A stretch of DNA of 33,149 nucleotides, from the NCBI GenBank assembly GCA_903896545.1, contig CAITYF010000009.1:1-33149 (forward strand). Direction: 5' to 3'. Below the pieces are notes generated by a model. That model was not told the DNA's origin, made no database searches, and was given only the letters and a program-made list of their open reading frames with translations. Shown one piece after another: positions 7,504 to 16,083 of the stretch. The DNA is from an uncultured Myxococcales bacterium. GTDB lineage: Bacteria > Myxococcota_A > UBA9042. The stretch's first letter is position 1. The number at the start of each line of letters is the position of its first letter. The translations under genes and the position numbers were made by a program.

Positions 7504-8814
7504 ATGCGCCAATCCACCGAGCCTCGTCTCCCGCTTCCCGGCCTGGTCCTGACTTCGCTGGTCGTCTTTGTGCTGGTCATGGCAAGCACGGCTGTGCTCT
7601 ACGTGCAGTTGCGACGATCCGCCGACGAGGTCCTGCTGGCCCGCGGTTTGGACCGAGCGACGGGATTGGCACTGGCCGCGCGTTCGATGCCGCTTGACGA
7701 CGGTGTCCTGACCCGGATGTCCGCCGAACTCGTCGACCGAACGGTCCAACATGCGGCTGTTCTTGGCCAAGACGGCGCGCCTCTGGGCCACAGTCTTCTC
7801 GGTGACATTTCGCCCCAGCACGCCAAGGATATGGTGAACCGTGCGGTCGCGGAAAACACTTGGCAAGTGCACGGAGAGTCCAGTGTGCTGCACGCCGCCC
7901 GTCTGGAGCTTTGGTACCCACTGGTCACCGTCAACCGGCAGCTGGAACCCGCTATCTTGTTGCCAGGTGCGCCCGACGTTGGGCCGCGGGTCCTGCTGCT
8001 GGTGCTCGATCCCAACGAACAGCAGCAGACCGTCCGTCCGGCGCTGGTGCACGCAGCGATCATTACCCTGTTGCTTGCGGTGCTCTTGGCGCTGACCGTT
8101 CGGCAAATTCGCCAGACCGCGATCCAACGTGCGCAGGACGCTGCGCGGTCGAGCGAACAGCGTTTCCTCGAGCTCGGACGTTTGTCAGCGGTACTGGCCC
8201 ACGAAATTCGCAACCCGTTGGGGGCGATCAAAGGATTCGCACAGCTCACGTCGCCGCGTTTTGCCCCCGATGACCCAGCGCGTGCGGACATGGAAGTGAT
8301 CGTCAGCGAGAGCACGCGACTGGAGGCGCTGGTGGAGAACCTACTGCGCTATGCCAGGCCGCTCGCGCTCAGTTTTCAGGATGTGGATGTGCGGGAGTTG
8401 CTGCAGCAAAGCGTCCGACTGACACTTGCAGGTTCGGGGCCGTCGGAAATTCAGCTCGAGTCTGGACCGCCTGTTCTGGCGGCCGTCGATGGCGACCAGC
8501 TGGGCCGGGCCCTGATCAACGTCTTGCGCAACGCCGTTGAGGCGTCTGAAGGTGGTAGCCGGGTCCTCGCACGGGTGCTGCAGGATAGCAACGAGGTGCG
8601 CATCGAGATCGACGACAGCGGCCACGGCATCCCGGACGAATTGCGCCAAGCCGTCTTTGAGCCATACTTCACCACGAAGGCAACCGGCACGGGCATTGGC
8701 TTGGCCGTCACGCGTCGCGTCATCGAAGCCCACGGCGGGCGCATCGAGATCGGCCGTCTGCCGCACGGTGGTACCCGCATGATTCTCATCGTACCCTCAC
8801 GGAGGTCCCGTTGA
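7504..8814 (+). CDS. Membrane sensor histidine kinase (NtrB-class partner)
   Basis: A 436-residue two-component sensor. Membrane segments at about 12-35 and 182-200 flank a periplasmic sensor region of about 145 residues with no recognised fold. The kinase core has the H box HEIRNPL (phosphorylated His233), the N box around Asn343 (VLRNAVEA), the G1 box DSGHGIPD at 371-378, an F box (FEPYFTTK) and the G2 box TGTGIGLAV. It should autophosphorylate and pass phosphate to the regulator encoded immediately downstream, whose TTG start overlaps this stop by 4 bases. The ATG is preceded by GAAGGAAAG. The stimulus is unknown, but the periplasmic loop and the envelope functions of the downstream operon suggest an envelope signal. 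Confidence 0.93.
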   Translation: MRQSTEPRLPLPGLVLTSLVVFVLVMASTAVLYVQLRRSADEVLLARGLDRATGLALAARSMPLDDGVLTRMSAELVDRTVQHAAVLGQDGAPLGHSLLGDISPQHAKDMVNRAVAENTWQVHGESSVLHAARLELWYPLVTVNRQLEPAILLPGAPDVGPRVLLLVLDPNEQQQTVRPALVHAAIITLLLAVLLALTVRQIRQTAIQRAQDAARSSEQRFLELGRLSAVLAHEIRNPLGAIKGFAQLTSPRFAPDDPARADMEVIVSESTRLEALVENLLRYARPLALSFQDVDVRELLQQSVRLTLAGSGPSEIQLESGPPVLAAVDGDQLGRALINVLRNAVEASEGGSRVLARVLQDSNEVRIEIDDSGHGIPDELRQAVFEPYFTTKATGTGIGLAVTRRVIEAHGGRIEIGRLPHGGTRMILIVPSRRSR

Positions 8815-10157
8815 CTCTGGCCGAAACCGCGGCGCCGCGAGCGCGCATTCTGGTGGTCGACGACCAGCCGGCCTTTCGTCGCCTGCTGATGCGTATTTTG
8901 TCCGAGACGGGCTATGACGTGGAAGAAGCCAGCGACGGCGATGTGGCGCTGGCGCTGGTGCGCAAACGCCCGGTGCACTTGATCTTGTCCGATATTCGCA
9001 TGCCCGGCACCGACGGCAACGCGCTGCTGAGCCGCGTGCACCACGAGATGCCGGAGACTCAGGTGATTCTTTTGACCGCCTACGGCAGCGTGCCCGATGC
9101 GGTGGAGGCGATGAAGCAGGGTGCGTTTGACTACCTGACCAAGCCGCTGGCGGACCCGGAGGAGCTCAAGCTTGTTGTGGCGCGTGCGCTGCAGCACCGC
9201 CGACTGCTGGCGGCAGAGGAATTGCGGCGTACGGACGTGGGCACACCACTTCTCTGCGCAGATCCGACGATGCTTGCGATGCTGGACGCGGTCAAACGTC
9301 TGGCGCCGACGACTGCAACGGTGTTGCTGACGGGTGAAAGCGGCACAGGCAAGGAGGTCGTGGCGCGCACCCTGCACGATCTCTCCCCGCGGCGGTCGCA
9401 CGCGTTCGTCGCCGTGAATTGCGCCGCGTTGGCCGAGAGTCTTCTGGACTCCGAGCTCTTTGGCCACGAGCGGGGCGCGTTCACGGGTGCCGACAAGCAG
9501 CGTCGCGGACGTTTTGAACTGGCCGACGGGGGTACGCTGCTTCTCGATGAGGTGGGCGAAATGAGCCCGGCGTTGCAGGCCAAGCTCCTGCGCGTCCTGC
9601 AGGAACGACAAGTGGTGCGTGTCGGCGGCAGCGCAACCGTCAGCGTCGACGTCCGGGTGATTGCGGCAACGCACCGTGACTTGAGCGCCGCCGTTACCGC
9701 TGGCAGCTTTCGCGAGGACCTGTACTACCGCCTGGCGGTTGTGCCGATTCATCTGCCACCCCTGCGCGAGCGTCGCGCCGACATTCTGCTGTTGGCGCGG
9801 CATTTTCTGGACGTGTTGGGGCGTCGCCACGGCCGTCACGGGCTGCACTGTGATTCCGCCGGGGAAGTCGCGCTGCTGGCGCACGACTGGCCAGGCAACG
9901 TCCGGGAATTGCACAACGCTATCGAGCGTGCGGTTGTCCTGACCACCGGCTCGGTGATCGGCGCGGACGACCTTACGCTGGGCGTGCGACGGTCCGTACA
10001 AAACGAGCCGCTACCCCTCAATCTGGCGGTCCTGGAGCGCGAGGCGATCCTCCGCGCGTTGGGCCAGACCGAAGGCAACCGGCGACTCGCCGCTGACAAG
10101 CTCGGCATTAGTCTGCGCGCCCTGCAGTACAAGTTGAACGAACACGGTCTCCGCTGA
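8811..10157 (+). CDS. NtrC-family sigma-54-dependent response regulator
   Basis: A 448-residue three-domain activator. The receiver domain (about 10-125) has the acidic pair in VVDDQ, phospho-acceptor Asp61 in LSDIRMPG and the conserved Lys111. The AAA+ domain (about 150-380) has Walker A GESGTGK at 175-181, the sigma-54 contact loop GAFTGA at 222-227 and Walker B LLLDE at 243-247. A Fis-type helix-turn-helix ends the protein ([21 protein letters not shown]). Translation starts at TTG 8811, five bases after GGAGG and overlapping the kinase stop. An intact GAFTGA loop means it can work with sigma-54 RNA polymerase. Just after its stop codon lie two palindromes and a -24/-12 promoter, so the seven-gene operon at 10320-17333 is its most likely target. 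Confidence 0.95.
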   Translation: MTLAETAAPRARILVVDDQPAFRRLLMRILSETGYDVEEASDGDVALALVRKRPVHLILSDIRMPGTDGNALLSRVHHEMPETQVILLTAYGSVPDAVEAMKQGAFDYLTKPLADPEELKLVVARALQHRRLLAAEELRRTDVGTPLLCADPTMLAMLDAVKRLAPTTATVLLTGESGTGKEVVARTLHDLSPRRSHAFVAVNCAALAESLLDSELFGHERGAFTGADKQRRGRFELADGGTLLLDEVGEMSPALQAKLLRVLQERQVVRVGGSATVSVDVRVIAATHRDLSAAVTAGSFREDLYYRLAVVPIHLPPLRERRADILLLARHFLDVLGRRHGRHGLHCDSAGEVALLAHDWPGNVRELHNAIERAVVLTTGSVIGADDLTLGVRRSVQNEPLPLNLAVLEREAILRALGQTEGNRRLAADKLGISLRALQYKLNEHGLR

Positions 10158-10203
10158 CTGCAACTTCTGCACGTCCACCGCGCGGGATGTGCAAATCTTG
10201 CAC
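10158..10203. promoter_or_regulatory. Two upstream activator sites for the NtrC-type regulator
   Basis: Site 2 (10189-10203) is GTGCAA-atc-TTGCAC, a perfect 6-bp inverted repeat. Site 1 (10158-10172) is CTGCAACTTCTGCAC, a near copy sharing TGCAA and TGCAC at the same spacing. Their centres are 31 bases apart, close to three helical turns, so bound dimers would lie on the same face of the DNA. They lie about 87 and 118 bases upstream of the predicted start of transcription, a usual distance for sigma-54 enhancer sites. Binding by the regulator encoded at 8811-10157 is inferred. Confidence 0.7.
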
Positions 10204-10256
10204 GTGTGAAATCGGCCGATCCACACAACCCACTGAAATTGATGAATAGTCAGAGT

Positions 10257-10272
10257 TGGCACGCTTCTTGCT
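10257..10272 (+). promoter_or_regulatory. Sigma-54 (-24/-12) promoter
   Basis: TTGGCACGCTTCTTGCTT (10256-10273) matches the sigma-54 consensus TGGCACG-N4-TTGC[AT] at every key base. The invariant GG (10258-10259) and GC (10270-10271) are separated by exactly 10 bases. Transcription should start near 10283, leaving a 5' leader of about 37 bases before the ATG at 10320. It is the only clear GG-N10-GC promoter I found upstream of a gene in this window. Confidence 0.88.
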
Positions 10273-10319
10273 TAACAAATGAAGTGTGCTGCACGCAGAT
10301 GCAGTCGCCGGAGACGACG

Positions 10320-10568
10320 ATGTACGAACACCTTGCACTCAGCGACAACGGGTTCCTGTTCGACACCCGAACGGGCAACACGTTCACCCTCAACAAGACG
10401 GCAACGTGGATGCTGAAGTCGCTGATCGGCGGCACGGCGGAGGCCGAACTGGTGTCCACGCTCACGGGTAAGTTTGCGGTGGATCCGACCACAGCGCAGC
10501 GCGACGTGGAGCAGTTCCTCTTTCGTCTGAAGGACTTGCATCTGCGCGGTGACGGTGACGGCCAATGA
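10320..10568 (+). CDS. PqqD-like (RRE-fold) peptide-binding protein
   Basis: An 82-residue protein with the PqqD-family layout: a beta-hairpin (GFLFDTRTGNTFTLNKTATWML) followed by three helices ending in DVEQFLFRLKDLHLR. PqqD-type domains bind a peptide or protein and present it to a modifying enzyme (established for PQQ and many RiPP pathways). I start at ATG 10320, which has GGAG at 6-base spacing. ATG 10300 has no ribosome site, and the longer frame begins upstream of the predicted transcript start. The gene overlaps the ATP-grasp start by 4 bases. No radical SAM enzyme or obvious small precursor peptide is nearby, so its client is unknown. The ATP-grasp or PLP enzyme downstream is the natural partner. 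Confidence 0.75.
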   Translation: MYEHLALSDNGFLFDTRTGNTFTLNKTATWMLKSLIGGTAEAELVSTLTGKFAVDPTTAQRDVEQFLFRLKDLHLRGDGDGQ

Positions 10569-11626
10569 AGAAGCGCCTCACCATCGCGGTCACGGGGCTC
10601 AACGCCACGGACAATCCGGGGCCCGGCGTGCCGGTCATTCGCGCCATTCGCGACGCGGATCCCGACTGCCGCATCATCGGCTTGGGCTACGACGCCCTTG
10701 ATCCGGGTGCGTACATGACGGGTATCGCCGATCACGTTTACCTGCTTCCCTACCCGTCGCAGGGCACCGACGTCACGCTGGAGCGCTTGACAGCGATCCA
10801 CGCCCAGACGCCCATCGACGTGCTGATTCCAACGCTGGACTCTGAACTTTCCGGCGTGCTCAAGCTGGAGCATGCGCTCGACGATCTGGGGATTCGGACG
10901 TGCTTGCCGTCAGCGGACAGTTTGCGTCTGCGCGCCAAAGACCAACTGGCCGCGCTCAACGACCGCGGCGTCCGTGTGCCCAAGAGCATCAACCTCACGG
11001 ACTCCACGGCGATCGCCACGCTGGATGAGCAGATTCGCTTTCCGGTCATGGTCAAGGGGCAGTTCTACGAGGCTTCGATCGCGTACTCGCCCATGGAGGT
11101 GCACGGGCACTTTGAACGCCTGCGCGCCAAGTGGGGATTGCCCGTGATCTTGCAGGAGTACGTCGCAGGCGTTGAATACGACGTCACGGTTCTGGGCGAC
11201 GGTCTGGGCGGCGTGATCGGCTTTGTGCCGATGCGCAAGATGCAGTTGACCGACAAAGGCAAGGCGTGGGGCGGGGTCACGGTGGCGGATCCGGTGCTGA
11301 CCGAATTTGTCTACATGACAATGCGTGCATTGAAGTGGCGTGGGCCGTGCGAGCTGGAGATCATGCGGGCCCACGACGGTGGGCAGTGTCACCTCATCGA
11401 GATCAATCCGCGTTTCCCAGCGTGGGTCTACCTGTGCGCGGGCGCGGGCCGCAACTTGCCTTGGGCCGCGGTCCAACTGGCACTGGGCCGCACCGTCGAA
11501 CCGATGCCGCCCGCGCCGCCGGGCGTGCTGTTCTTGCGACACAGCCTCGATCAGGTCTGTTCGCTAGCCGACTATCAAGCGTTGACGACCGTCGGTGAAT
11601 TGCACCGCGAGGAGGTGTTGCCATGA
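10565..11626 (+). CDS. ATP-grasp ligase (carbamoyl-phosphate-synthase-like fold)
   Basis: A 353-residue ATP-grasp enzyme. The N-terminal pre-ATP-grasp domain starts with a GLNATDNPGPGVPVIRAIR nucleotide-fold loop. The ATP-grasp core follows, with Lys164 (FPVMVKGQFYE), the hinge segment LQEYVAGVEYDV, and the metal-binding acids ELEIMR (263-268) and EINPRFP (279-285). ATP-grasp enzymes join a carboxylate to an amine or thiol through an acyl-phosphate. The active-site residues look intact, so it should be catalytic. The substrates cannot be told. Overlap with the PqqD-like gene suggests a peptide or protein substrate, and the adjoining decarboxylase-like gene suggests an amino-acid or amine partner. 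The start ATG overlaps the previous stop by 4 bases. Confidence 0.85.
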   Translation: MKKRLTIAVTGLNATDNPGPGVPVIRAIRDADPDCRIIGLGYDALDPGAYMTGIADHVYLLPYPSQGTDVTLERLTAIHAQTPIDVLIPTLDSELSGVLKLEHALDDLGIRTCLPSADSLRLRAKDQLAALNDRGVRVPKSINLTDSTAIATLDEQIRFPVMVKGQFYEASIAYSPMEVHGHFERLRAKWGLPVILQEYVAGVEYDVTVLGDGLGGVIGFVPMRKMQLTDKGKAWGGVTVADPVLTEFVYMTMRALKWRGPCELEIMRAHDGGQCHLIEINPRFPAWVYLCAGAGRNLPWAAVQLALGRTVEPMPPAPPGVLFLRHSLDQVCSLADYQALTTVGELHREEVLP

Positions 11627-12972
11627 CTCTGGAAGCCTACGAACAGCCGACCATTTTGCGTCATCAAGGCGCGCTCGCCAACAAGTTTGGTCGTTCACCC
11701 GGGAACCGCTCGCTGGAGCGGATCGACGGCGTCAAGGTCAGTGATCTGGCCCGCGCCCATGGCAGCCCGCTTTTTGTCTTTAGCGAGCACAGGTTGCGAC
11801 GCGCGTATCGGGAGGCGCACCGCGCGTTCAGCCAGCGTTACCCCAAGGTGCAGTTTGCCTGGTCCTACAAGACCAACTATCTGGACGCCATTTGCCGGGT
11901 CTTCCATGACGAAGGCGCCTGGGCCGAGGTCGTGAGCGAGTATGAGTACCAAATGGCCAGACGTTTGGGCATCCCGGATACCCATATCCTGTTCAATGGC
12001 CCGTACAAGCCTACTGATGCTCTGGAAACCGCACTTTTGGCGGGAGCACACGTGCATGTCGATCACTACGAGGAGCTGTACGCGTGCGAGCGCATCGCCA
12101 AGAAGGCCGGCCGTCAGATTGGCGTGACGTTGCGCATCAACATGGACGTCGGCATCTACCCGCGATGGGACCGCTTCGGCTTCAATCTGGACAGCGGCGA
12201 GGCGATGGACGCGGCCAGACGCATTGCGAGCGGCGGACACTTGCGTCTGGACGGACTGCATTGTCACATTGGCACGTACATCACCGATCCGACTGCGTAC
12301 GGGCGGATGGCGGGCCGGCTGGCGCAACTGGCGCTCGACGTGCGGCAAGAGACCGCGATGGTCGTCAAGAGTTTGGACGTCGGCGGCGGCTTCGCCTCGC
12401 GTGCGACGCTGCACGCGCAATACACGCCTGGCACGGACGCGACGCCGCCCATTGACGACTACGCTGAGGCCATCTCGCGGGCAATTCTCGGCGCAGGTTT
12501 TCGCCCGGACGAGCTGCCGACCCTCTTCTTGGAGACCGGGCGCGCGCTCGTCGACGATGCCGGATTCCTCATCACCAGTGTGGTGGGCCAAAAACGGCTG
12601 GCTGACGGTACGCGATCGCTCATCATCGATGCCGGCGTCAACGTGTTGTTCACAAGCTTCTGGTACCGGCACGACGTTCTGCCTGCTGAAGACCGCGGCG
12701 GCATGCAAGAAGACACAGTCGTTTATGGGCCGCTGTGCATGAATATCGACGTGGTGCGACCAACCGTGCTACTGCCACCTCTCGAGGCCGGCGACTTGCT
12801 GGTCATTCGGCCTGTCGGTGCTTACAACTTGACGCAGTCGATGCAGTTCATTCGCCTACGTCCTGCAGCGGTCCTCATCGGCGAAAACGGCGAGATCGAC
12901 GTGATCCGCCGTGCGGAGGTTTTGGATGACCTCAAGGCGGCCGAGCAACTGCCAGCGCGGCTGGCGGAGTAG
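11623..12972 (+). CDS. Fold-type III PLP-dependent decarboxylase-like enzyme (DapDC/LysA family)
   Basis: A 449-residue protein of the diaminopimelate/ornithine decarboxylase superfamily. PLP-binding Lys83 lies in SYKTN. The substrate-side HCHIG is at 213-217, the phosphate-binding GGG at 254-256 and ETGR at 304-307. In true diaminopimelate decarboxylases the second-subunit motif is CESxD. Here it reads CMNID (372-376), keeping Cys and Asp but not Glu-Ser, so the substrate is probably not meso-diaminopimelate. The ATG at 11623 follows a GAGGAGG ribosome site and overlaps the ATP-grasp stop by 4 bases. It may make an amine or decarboxylated amino acid for the ligase. Decarboxylation rather than racemisation is inferred from family membership. 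Confidence 0.85.
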   Translation: MTLEAYEQPTILRHQGALANKFGRSPGNRSLERIDGVKVSDLARAHGSPLFVFSEHRLRRAYREAHRAFSQRYPKVQFAWSYKTNYLDAICRVFHDEGAWAEVVSEYEYQMARRLGIPDTHILFNGPYKPTDALETALLAGAHVHVDHYEELYACERIAKKAGRQIGVTLRINMDVGIYPRWDRFGFNLDSGEAMDAARRIASGGHLRLDGLHCHIGTYITDPTAYGRMAGRLAQLALDVRQETAMVVKSLDVGGGFASRATLHAQYTPGTDATPPIDDYAEAISRAILGAGFRPDELPTLFLETGRALVDDAGFLITSVVGQKRLADGTRSLIIDAGVNVLFTSFWYRHDVLPAEDRGGMQEDTVVYGPLCMNIDVVRPTVLLPPLEAGDLLVIRPVGAYNLTQSMQFIRLRPAAVLIGENGEIDVIRRAEVLDDLKAAEQLPARLAE

Positions 12973-12975
12973 GGC

Positions 12976-15126
12976 ATGACTTTGGGCACCTCCAACGCGC
13001 AGGCGAACGCAACGGCGCCGCGGCCCGCCAGCTACTGGCGGGGTGGGGTGGCGTCGGTTTTGGCCAGCTATGGTCTGGTGCTGTTTGGTGTCCGTGGCTG
13101 GCCAGCCGCGGTCTTGATGATGGCCACGTTTCTCGAACCGACGCGCGGCGCGTTGGGGCTGTTCGGCGTGCTGATGGCGCGCTTCACCGCACGGACGTTC
13201 GCCCCGGCGACGCTGCCCGGCGACGCGCAGTGGCTTGGCTGCAATGCGCTGCTCGTTGCGCTGATTCTGGCGCTGGACTTTGACCCGTCCGCGACCTTGC
13301 TGGTGCTGGTCGCGATAGCGGTTGTGGTTGCGGTGTTGGTCGCCCTTGCCCTCAAACCGCTCGCTGACCGCTTTCTCGGTCTTCCGCTGCTGTCCCTGCC
13401 GTTCGTCGTGGCGGGTTGGGGCGCGCTGCTTGCTGCCCGTCGATTGAACGCTGTGCATCCGACCCTGTTGCTGCCGAGCCAAGAACCGCAGTGGATTCCC
13501 GCCGCGGTGGTTCCGTACCTGCGCTCCATGGGTGCGATTTTCCTGCAGCCGTCGGCCGTGGCGGGGACGCTCGTGCTGCTGGCTCTTTTCGCTTGGTCGC
13601 GGTGGGCGGCGGTCTTGTCCTTGCTCGGCTTTGCCGCAGCGTGGGGGATCTACGGTCTGTTGGGCGGCCCCCGTACCGATCTGGAACTACACTTGCTGGG
13701 CTTCAACGCCATTCTCGCAGCGCTGGCGTTGGGAGGCGTCTTCATCGTGCTCTCGCCGGCGTCCTTGCTGCTTGCAGGCGTCGCCGGAGCGCTGGCGACG
13801 CTACTGGGCTCGGCCTTGCTGGGCGTGCTGCAGCCGCTGGAACTCCCCGTACTCGCGGCGCCGTTCATCCTGGTGACGCACGCGGTGTTGTTGGCGCTGC
13901 TCCACCGTTTGGGTGGCGGTCCATTGCAGTTGGTCCGTGGCGTGCCCGGTCGCCCAGAAGATGCGCTGAGTCACGTCCTGCAGCAAGCACGTCGCTATCC
14001 CGCGGCCGGTGTGCCGCTGCTCTACCTGCCGGTGATGGGCAAATGGCTCGTGACACAGGGCCCCAACGGCGACGTCACCCATCAAGGCCTCTGGTCGCAC
14101 GCCTGGGACTTGGAGGTGACAGACGATGCCGGTGAGCGCTGGCGCAATGTCGGAACCAAACCCCATGACTTCTACGCCTTTGGTGCGCCAGTGGTTGCAC
14201 CAGCGGACGGTCGCGTGGCTCGGGCGGTGGGGCATCTGGAAGACAATCCCATCGGACACGTCGACACCACGAACAATTGGGGCAATACGCTGGTTTTGGC
14301 TCACACGGGCGGCGTCTATTCAGCGCTGAGTCATCTGCAGCAGGGAAGCCTCCTCGTGCGTGAAGGTGAAGTGGTGGTGCGTGGACAAGTGTTGGCGCGG
14401 GTGGGGAATTCCGGGCGTTCGCCCGCTCCGCACCTGCACGTGCAACTCCAGGCTTCGCCGGAGATTGGCGCACCGACCCTTGCCGGCGAATTCCTGCAGT
14501 TCGTGCGCACCTCAAGTCGGGGACGGAGCTACATCACCCATGCCAGCCCAGTGACTGGCGACCGCGTGGAGACGTTGCAGGTCGATGACAGTGTGCGACG
14601 GGCATTCGCGTTCCCGCCGCGGACGCAGTGGTGTTGGAAGATTCGTGGCGACAGTCTCCCGACTGAGGAAACGTGGACCAGTGACATCGACGCACTCGGC
14701 CAGCGTTGCCTGCGCACATCGGGAGCAACGGCGGCGCTCTACGTCGATGATGCCTATGCCACGGTGCTCGACTACGACGGCCCTGCAAATCGCCTTCTGG
14801 CTTTGTTTGCCTTGGTCGCAGCGCGGGTTCCCTTTGTCACCGATGCCGCCATCGGCTGGGAGGACAGTCCGAGCGTGATGCCGTTCCTGTCGCCCCTGCA
14901 GCGCGCCGGCGTCGAGTTGTTGCTGCCGTTTGCGGACCGCGGCGGCGTTCGGACCCACGGGCACATCGCGTTGACGAGCGAGGGCATCGTCTTGCACACG
15001 CGTTTGGCCGCCAGCGGTACGCTGCCTGATCGGCTGGAACTCGTCTTGCACGCGGACACCGGTCCGACGGCGTTGCGCGCGTGGCGTGACGGTGTCCAGA
15101 TCCTCAACGCGGAGGTGGCAGCATGA
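12976..15126 (+). CDS. Urea-transporter-like channel fused to M23 metallopeptidase domain
   Basis: A 716-residue membrane protein. Residues about 20-315 are a urea-transporter-like membrane domain with two half-repeats. Each half holds a P-rich entry segment (EPTRGALGLFGVLM at 54-67; QPSAVAGTLVLLALF at 191-205) and a G-x-N-A signature (GCNALLVAL at 88-96; GFNAILAAL at 242-250). Residues about 350-510 are an M23/LytM-type peptidase domain with zinc ligands His375 and Asp378 (SHAWD) and His486 and His488 (HLH), so it looks catalytic. A C-terminal region of about 200 residues has no assignment. The M23 domain should face the periplasm and act on peptidoglycan cross-links or a peptide. The start follows the previous stop by three bases, with GGAG upstream. 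Confidence 0.85.
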   Translation: MTLGTSNAQANATAPRPASYWRGGVASVLASYGLVLFGVRGWPAAVLMMATFLEPTRGALGLFGVLMARFTARTFAPATLPGDAQWLGCNALLVALILALDFDPSATLLVLVAIAVVVAVLVALALKPLADRFLGLPLLSLPFVVAGWGALLAARRLNAVHPTLLLPSQEPQWIPAAVVPYLRSMGAIFLQPSAVAGTLVLLALFAWSRWAAVLSLLGFAAAWGIYGLLGGPRTDLELHLLGFNAILAALALGGVFIVLSPASLLLAGVAGALATLLGSALLGVLQPLELPVLAAPFILVTHAVLLALLHRLGGGPLQLVRGVPGRPEDALSHVLQQARRYPAAGVPLLYLPVMGKWLVTQGPNGDVTHQGLWSHAWDLEVTDDAGERWRNVGTKPHDFYAFGAPVVAPADGRVARAVGHLEDNPIGHVDTTNNWGNTLVLAHTGGVYSALSHLQQGSLLVREGEVVVRGQVLARVGNSGRSPAPHLHVQLQASPEIGAPTLAGEFLQFVRTSSRGRSYITHASPVTGDRVETLQVDDSVRRAFAFPPRTQWCWKIRGDSLPTEETWTSDIDALGQRCLRTSGATAALYVDDAYATVLDYDGPANRLLALFALVAARVPFVTDAAIGWEDSPSVMPFLSPLQRAGVELLLPFADRGGVRTHGHIALTSEGIVLHTRLAASGTLPDRLELVLHADTGPTALRAWRDGVQILNAEVAA

Positions 15127-16070
15127 GAGCTTTGATCGTTACGGTCTGGCTGTGCAGCGTGCCTGCTTGGGCTTGGGCCCAGGAAGCCGGAGTCGAGTTG
15201 TCGATGGACGACACTGCCGTCGAGGCCGCCGCGGCGCGGATGGTGCAACTGCGCCTGGACAATCCCGCAACCGACGAAGCGAGCCACCCGGTTGAAGTGG
15301 AGGCGCCAGTTCCGAACCCGCCCGTGTGGCGCGCGCGCGTCGCTGTTTGGGGTGGCCGTTTGCAGTACACGAATCCGTGGGCGCTCTCCGCCGTCAACGC
15401 GCTGACCGTTGTTACAGGTGTAGACGCGCAAAGTGGTGGCGTCTGGGCCGCCGCAGCGTTGTCCCGAACCGGCCTGCGCTATGAGGCGGCCGATTTCAGT
15501 CAGGACGCCCACCTGCTCGGCGGCTGGTGGCGCGTCGGCGGACTGCGCCTCGGTGCGAGCTTGGGGCACCTGACCACGAATGCGACATTCTCCAACGGTG
15601 CGTGGCTGGGCACCTTGCGCGGTCTCTGGCTGCCGGGGCGGCTTGGAGTCGACCTGGGGGTCGCCACCACCGTCTATCCGTCCCAAACGGTGTCGCAGAT
15701 CGACGCGCAAGCCGTCGGCGTCCTGTCGCCGCGCTGGGAGGCAGCCGTGGGTACGCGCGTCATCGTCACGGAACAGGAGGCCAAGCCTTCGATACGGGCG
15801 GGTGTCACGTGGCGCCCGAACGCGTTACTTGAAGTGGGCGCTTCAGGTTGGTTTGGCAAAAGCCAGTACGCCGTCGACGCCGCCGGACTGAGTGTCTGGA
15901 GCAATGACGACGCATTCACCGGTGGCTATCGCGGCGTTGTCAGCTGGCAGGTCCTGCCATCGCTCGCACTCGACGCCATCTGGCAGCACGATATCGGCAA
16001 CGCGCAGCACGGTCTGGCCCATGATTTTGAAGTGCTTGGTGCGACATGCGGCGTTCGCGCCACATTCTGA
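15123..16070 (+). CDS. Outer-membrane beta-barrel protein, unknown function
   Basis: A 315-residue protein with a clear Sec signal peptide (cleavage after AWAWA). A variable, acidic stretch covers about 60 residues. From about residue 68 to the C-terminus it alternates polar and hydrophobic residues in short strands rich in Gly, Trp and Tyr and ends in Phe (CGVRATF), as expected of an outer-membrane beta-barrel. I estimate 10-14 strands and do not recognise a named family. The ATG overlaps the stop of the transporter-peptidase gene by 4 bases and has GGAGG upstream. It may provide an outer-membrane conduit for what the inner-membrane channel carries. That role is inference. Confidence 0.7.
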   Translation: MRALIVTVWLCSVPAWAWAQEAGVELSMDDTAVEAAAARMVQLRLDNPATDEASHPVEVEAPVPNPPVWRARVAVWGGRLQYTNPWALSAVNALTVVTGVDAQSGGVWAAAALSRTGLRYEAADFSQDAHLLGGWWRVGGLRLGASLGHLTTNATFSNGAWLGTLRGLWLPGRLGVDLGVATTVYPSQTVSQIDAQAVGVLSPRWEAAVGTRVIVTEQEAKPSIRAGVTWRPNALLEVGASGWFGKSQYAVDAAGLSVWSNDDAFTGGYRGVVSWQVLPSLALDAIWQHDIGNAQHGLAHDFEVLGATCGVRATF

Positions 16071-16083
16071 GGAGGAGGTTCCC

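Noticed and set aside
7242..7589. Minus-strand open frame of 115 codons in the intergenic region.
   Set aside because: It runs into the kinase gene on the other strand, has no ribosome site or domain, and its internal echo (CISDQ) only reflects the DNA repeats.
10204..10250. IHF site between the activator sites and the sigma-54 promoter.
   Set aside because: The stretch is somewhat AT-richer (AAATTGATGAATAG), but the best alignment breaks the conserved IHF positions, so I do not call it.
10206..10319. Longer N-terminus for the PqqD-like protein.
   Set aside because: It would begin upstream of the sigma-54 start site and has no ribosome site. ATG 10320 has GGAG at proper spacing.
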